This document shows, piece after piece, positions 6,555 to 7,952 of a DNA stretch of 7,952 nucleotides. The first letter of the stretch is position 1. The number at the start of each line of letters is the position of its first letter. Under the pieces are notes generated by a model. It was given only the letters and a program-made list of their open reading frames with translations, was not told the origin of the DNA and searched no databases. The position numbers and the translations under genes were made by a program. The DNA comes from an uncultured Planctomycetaceae bacterium. GTDB lineage: Bacteria > Planctomycetota > Planctomycetia > Pirellulales > Pirellulaceae. The DNA is taken from NCBI GenBank assembly GCA_903921945.1, contig CAIXSC010000626.1, forward strand, positions 1 to 7,952. Reading direction: 5' to 3'.

Positions 6555-6603
6555 TTCCATCATGGCCAAGTCTTGTTGGCTCATAAGCTTGCGTGTGATG
6601 GAA
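6555..6603. other. Nested inverted repeats in the convergent intergenic region
   Basis: TTCCATCA (6555-6562) and TGATGGAA (6596-6603) are perfect 8-bp complements 33 bases apart. Inside them GCCAA (6565-6569) pairs with TTGGC (6576-6580) around a 6-base loop. The element lies between the stop codons of the queC-like gene and the convergent epimerase gene, a position typical of bidirectional transcription-ending structures. There is no T-run, so it would not be a classical intrinsic terminator. Confidence 0.35.
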
Positions 6604-6647
6604 TCGCAAGGGTTGAAGACACGCCGAACCACCCACGGCCAGGACAG

Positions 6648-6661
6648 GCGTCTCCGGACGC
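6648..6661. terminator. Possible small hairpin with UCCG tetraloop at the epimerase stop
   Basis: GCGTC (6648-6652), loop TCCG, GACGC (6657-6661): a 5-bp stem closed by C-G on a UNCG-class tetraloop as read on the plus strand. It abuts the epimerase stop codon (6662-6664) and is followed on the plus strand by TTAGCTTT, with only short T stretches. It could help end transcription from the queC-like gene, but the stem is short. Confidence 0.25.
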
Positions 6662-7681
6662 TTAGCTTTCAACCAGCGACACGCCGTTGCCCGGAGTCGC
6701 CGGGTAGACGCACCGTCCCTGCTCGATCCGCACGCCAGTGGCGATGTCCCGTGCCAGCAGCAAAGCGCCGTCCATGTCGACATAGTCGAGCAACGGCAGC
6801 AACTGCGCGATCGCCGAAATCCCCACCGTCGATTCGGTCATGCAGCCGACCATGACCCGCATGTCGAACCGCCGCGCGGCGGCAATCATCCGCCGCGCGG
6901 GCGTCAATCCACCGCACTTCACCAGCTTGATATTCACACCATGGAAAAAGCCGGCGCAGCGCGCGACATCCGCCTCCACCACGCAACTCTCGTCCGCGAT
7001 CACCGGCAACGCCGATTCCGCTCGCACCCGCTTCATCGCTTCCCACTGGTCGGCTGGCAACGGTTGCTCGATGAATTCCACATTCAGCTCGCTCAGCACT
7101 CGCGAGTTGGCGATCGTTTGATCGGCTGTCCAGCCGCAGTTCGCGTCGACGCGAAAGACGGCCGATGTGTGCCGCCGAAGTTCGCGGACGATCTCCAGGT
7201 CTCGGGCCGTGCCAAGTTTGATTTTGTAAACGGGCCAACCGGGGAACTCGTTCATCTTCGCGACCATCACCTCGATCGTGTCGATTCCGATCGTGTAGTT
7301 GGTGAGCGGCAGATGGTCGGTTTCGAGCCCCCACAACTTGTGAACCGGTGCTCCCCGCAGCTTGCCCCAGAGATCGTAGGCCGCTTGATCCAAGGCGCAT
7401 TGCGCGAAAGGCTGGTCACGGAGCACGCCGGCGAACCGCTCCCACAACGCCGCCGGATCGTCGCAGGTCAGCGTCTCGAGTTCCGGCCGTAACCGCTCCA
7501 ACGCCGCGGTCATCGCTTCCCGAGTCGCGTTGTAGTAGCTGTTCGTCGTCGCCTCGCCGTAGCCGCGAACTCCATCCTGCTCCAACTCGACGATCACGGT
7601 CGGCTGCACCGAGATCGATTCGCGGGAAATCGTGAATACGTGCCGCAATGGCAAATCGAACGCGTGAATCCGCAGCTTCAT
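6662..7681 (-). CDS. Dipeptide epimerase (enolase superfamily, L-Ala-D/L-Glu epimerase-like)
   Basis: 339-residue cytoplasmic enzyme of the muconate lactonising subgroup of the enolase superfamily. Relatives epimerise the second residue of L-Ala-D-Glu during recycling of murein peptides; other dipeptide specificities exist. An N-terminal capping domain (about 1-120) contains ISRESISVQPTVIVELEQDG (18-37) and GYGEA (40-44). The TIM barrel follows, with the catalytic Lys motif YKIKLG (K153/K155), Mg ligands D179 (RVDANCGW), E205 (FIEQPL) and D230 (IADES), and a second catalytic Lys in NIKLVKCGG (250-258). The DMDG motif (302-305) is the DxD element that in dipeptide epimerases binds the substrate amino group. 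All expected catalytic residues are present. The start at 7681 has GGGAG about 7 bases upstream; the frame is open to 7903, but the extra 74 codons lack family similarity. It stands alone on its strand, divergent from the partial gene at the window end. Exact dipeptide specificity cannot be read from the sequence. Confidence 0.93.
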   Translation of the reverse strand: MKLRIHAFDLPLRHVFTISRESISVQPTVIVELEQDGVRGYGEATTNSYYNATREAMTAALERLRPELETLTCDDPAALWERFAGVLRDQPFAQCALDQAAYDLWGKLRGAPVHKLWGLETDHLPLTNYTIGIDTIEVMVAKMNEFPGWPVYKIKLGTARDLEIVRELRRHTSAVFRVDANCGWTADQTIANSRVLSELNVEFIEQPLPADQWEAMKRVRAESALPVIADESCVVEADVARCAGFFHGVNIKLVKCGGLTPARRMIAAARRFDMRVMVGCMTESTVGISAIAQLLPLLDYVDMDGALLLARDIATGVRIEQGRCVYPATPGNGVSLVES

Positions 7682-7729
7682 GATTAGCTCCCTGTGCAAG
7701 AACCGGCCTTCGTCGCAACATGCCGTCCG

Positions 7730-7753
7730 CGACCGGTTCAACCTAACCGGTCG
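7730..7753. promoter_or_regulatory. 9-bp perfect inverted repeat upstream of the epimerase gene
   Basis: CGACCGGTT (7730-7738) and AACCGGTCG (7745-7753) are perfect complements around CAACCT. It starts 48 bp upstream of the epimerase start codon, in the divergent region shared with the partial plus-strand gene. ACCGGT recurs a third time at 7818-7823. The position and symmetry fit an operator for a dimeric repressor or a leader hairpin; the regulator is unknown. Confidence 0.45.
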
Positions 7754-7843
7754 ACCATGCCCAAACCCTACGATCCCTGGATCTCGCGACGGCTCGCTTT
7801 TTAACGGCCAGACGCGAACCGGTACAGGCAGGCCAGCCAAACA

Positions 7844-7877
7844 GCACCGCACGCCGAACGGCACCGCACGCCGAGAG
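7844..7877. repeat. 17-bp tandem direct repeat
   Basis: Units 7844-7860 and 7861-7877 share GCACCGCACGCCGA exactly, then differ at two of the last three bases (15 of 17 identical). The repeat sits about 17 bp ahead of the ribosome binding site of the plus-strand gene at the window end. Either a slippage duplication or a regulatory site pair. Confidence 0.6.
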
Positions 7878-7894
7878 TAGCCAAGCGTCTCAAA

Positions 7895-7900
7895 AAGGAG
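7895..7900 (+). promoter_or_regulatory. Ribosome binding site for the partial gene at the window end
   Basis: AAGGAG preceded by four more bases of A-rich sequence (CAAAAAGGAG), 7 bases before a TTG codon at 7908. It is among the best Shine-Dalgarno matches in the window and is what decides the TTG start. Confidence 0.6.
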
Positions 7901-7907
7901 CATCCCT

Positions 7908-7952
7908 TTGGCGAACGCGCAGCCGACTCGTGATTCTCCGACCTTGTACGAC
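7908..7952 (+). CDS. Partial gene, N-terminal 15 codons, product unknown
   Basis: A TTG start at 7908 opens a frame that stays open to the last base of the window and reads MANAQPTRDSPTLYD. Support is the strong AAGGAG 7 bases upstream and the position divergent from the epimerase gene. No family can be recognised from 15 residues. The alternative is that the true start is further downstream, outside the window, or that the Shine-Dalgarno match is fortuitous. Confidence 0.5.
   Translation, partial: MANAQPTRDSPTLYD

Noticed and set aside
5782..7681. QueC-like gene as part of an anti-phage system such as Qat or a QueC-containing CBASS
   Set aside because: None of the expected partners (ATPase, nuclease, cyclase, TGT-like protein) is nearby; the neighbours are a dipeptide epimerase and a DUF1559 gene.
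7682..7903. Upstream extension of the epimerase to 7903
   Set aside because: The extra 74 codons have no enolase-superfamily similarity, cover the inverted and direct repeats, and a good ribosome binding site precedes 7681.

Overview
The window is a GC-rich bacterial chromosome segment, most probably from a planctomycete (Planctomycetota, Pirellula-like lineages). The main evidence is two adjacent DUF1559 proteins. One is a classic prepilin-like protein with an RRGFTLVELLVVIAIIGVL leader. The other has a zinc ribbon and a membrane helix in place of the pilin leader. DUF1559 families are hugely expanded in planctomycetes and rare elsewhere. Coding density, long antisense shadow reading frames and codon use are uniform, and there is no sign of a mobile element, phage, CRISPR array, tRNA or rRNA.

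Layout. From 5498 down to 18 three genes lie on the minus strand, read in this order: a DUF1559 prepilin-like protein (5498-4515), a zinc-ribbon DUF1559 membrane protein (4462-3440), and carB, the large subunit of carbamoyl phosphate synthase (3275-18). Each junction holds a hairpin followed by a T-run on the minus strand, so these genes look like separate or attenuated transcription units rather than one tight operon. A 283-bp divergent region (5499-5781) separates them from a plus-strand QueC-like PP-loop ATPase (5782-6519). This converges on a minus-strand dipeptide epimerase of the enolase superfamily (7681-6662). A second divergent region (7682-7907) carries a 9-bp-stem inverted repeat and a 17-bp tandem repeat. 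It ends in a strong ribosome binding site and the probable TTG start of a plus-strand gene cut by the window edge (7908-7952).

Functional picture. carB is housekeeping (pyrimidine and arginine precursor synthesis); its partner carA is not in the window. The two DUF1559 proteins are surface or membrane proteins of unknown function. The dipeptide epimerase points to murein peptide recycling. The QueC-like gene is the most unusual item. It has the PP-loop and the four zinc cysteines of QueC, but the substrate-pocket signatures of canonical QueC are replaced, and it carries a run of four 18-bp repeats encoding a collagen-like Gly-X-Y insert. I see no coherent multi-gene novel system; the genes look like ordinary neighbours with a few odd individual features.
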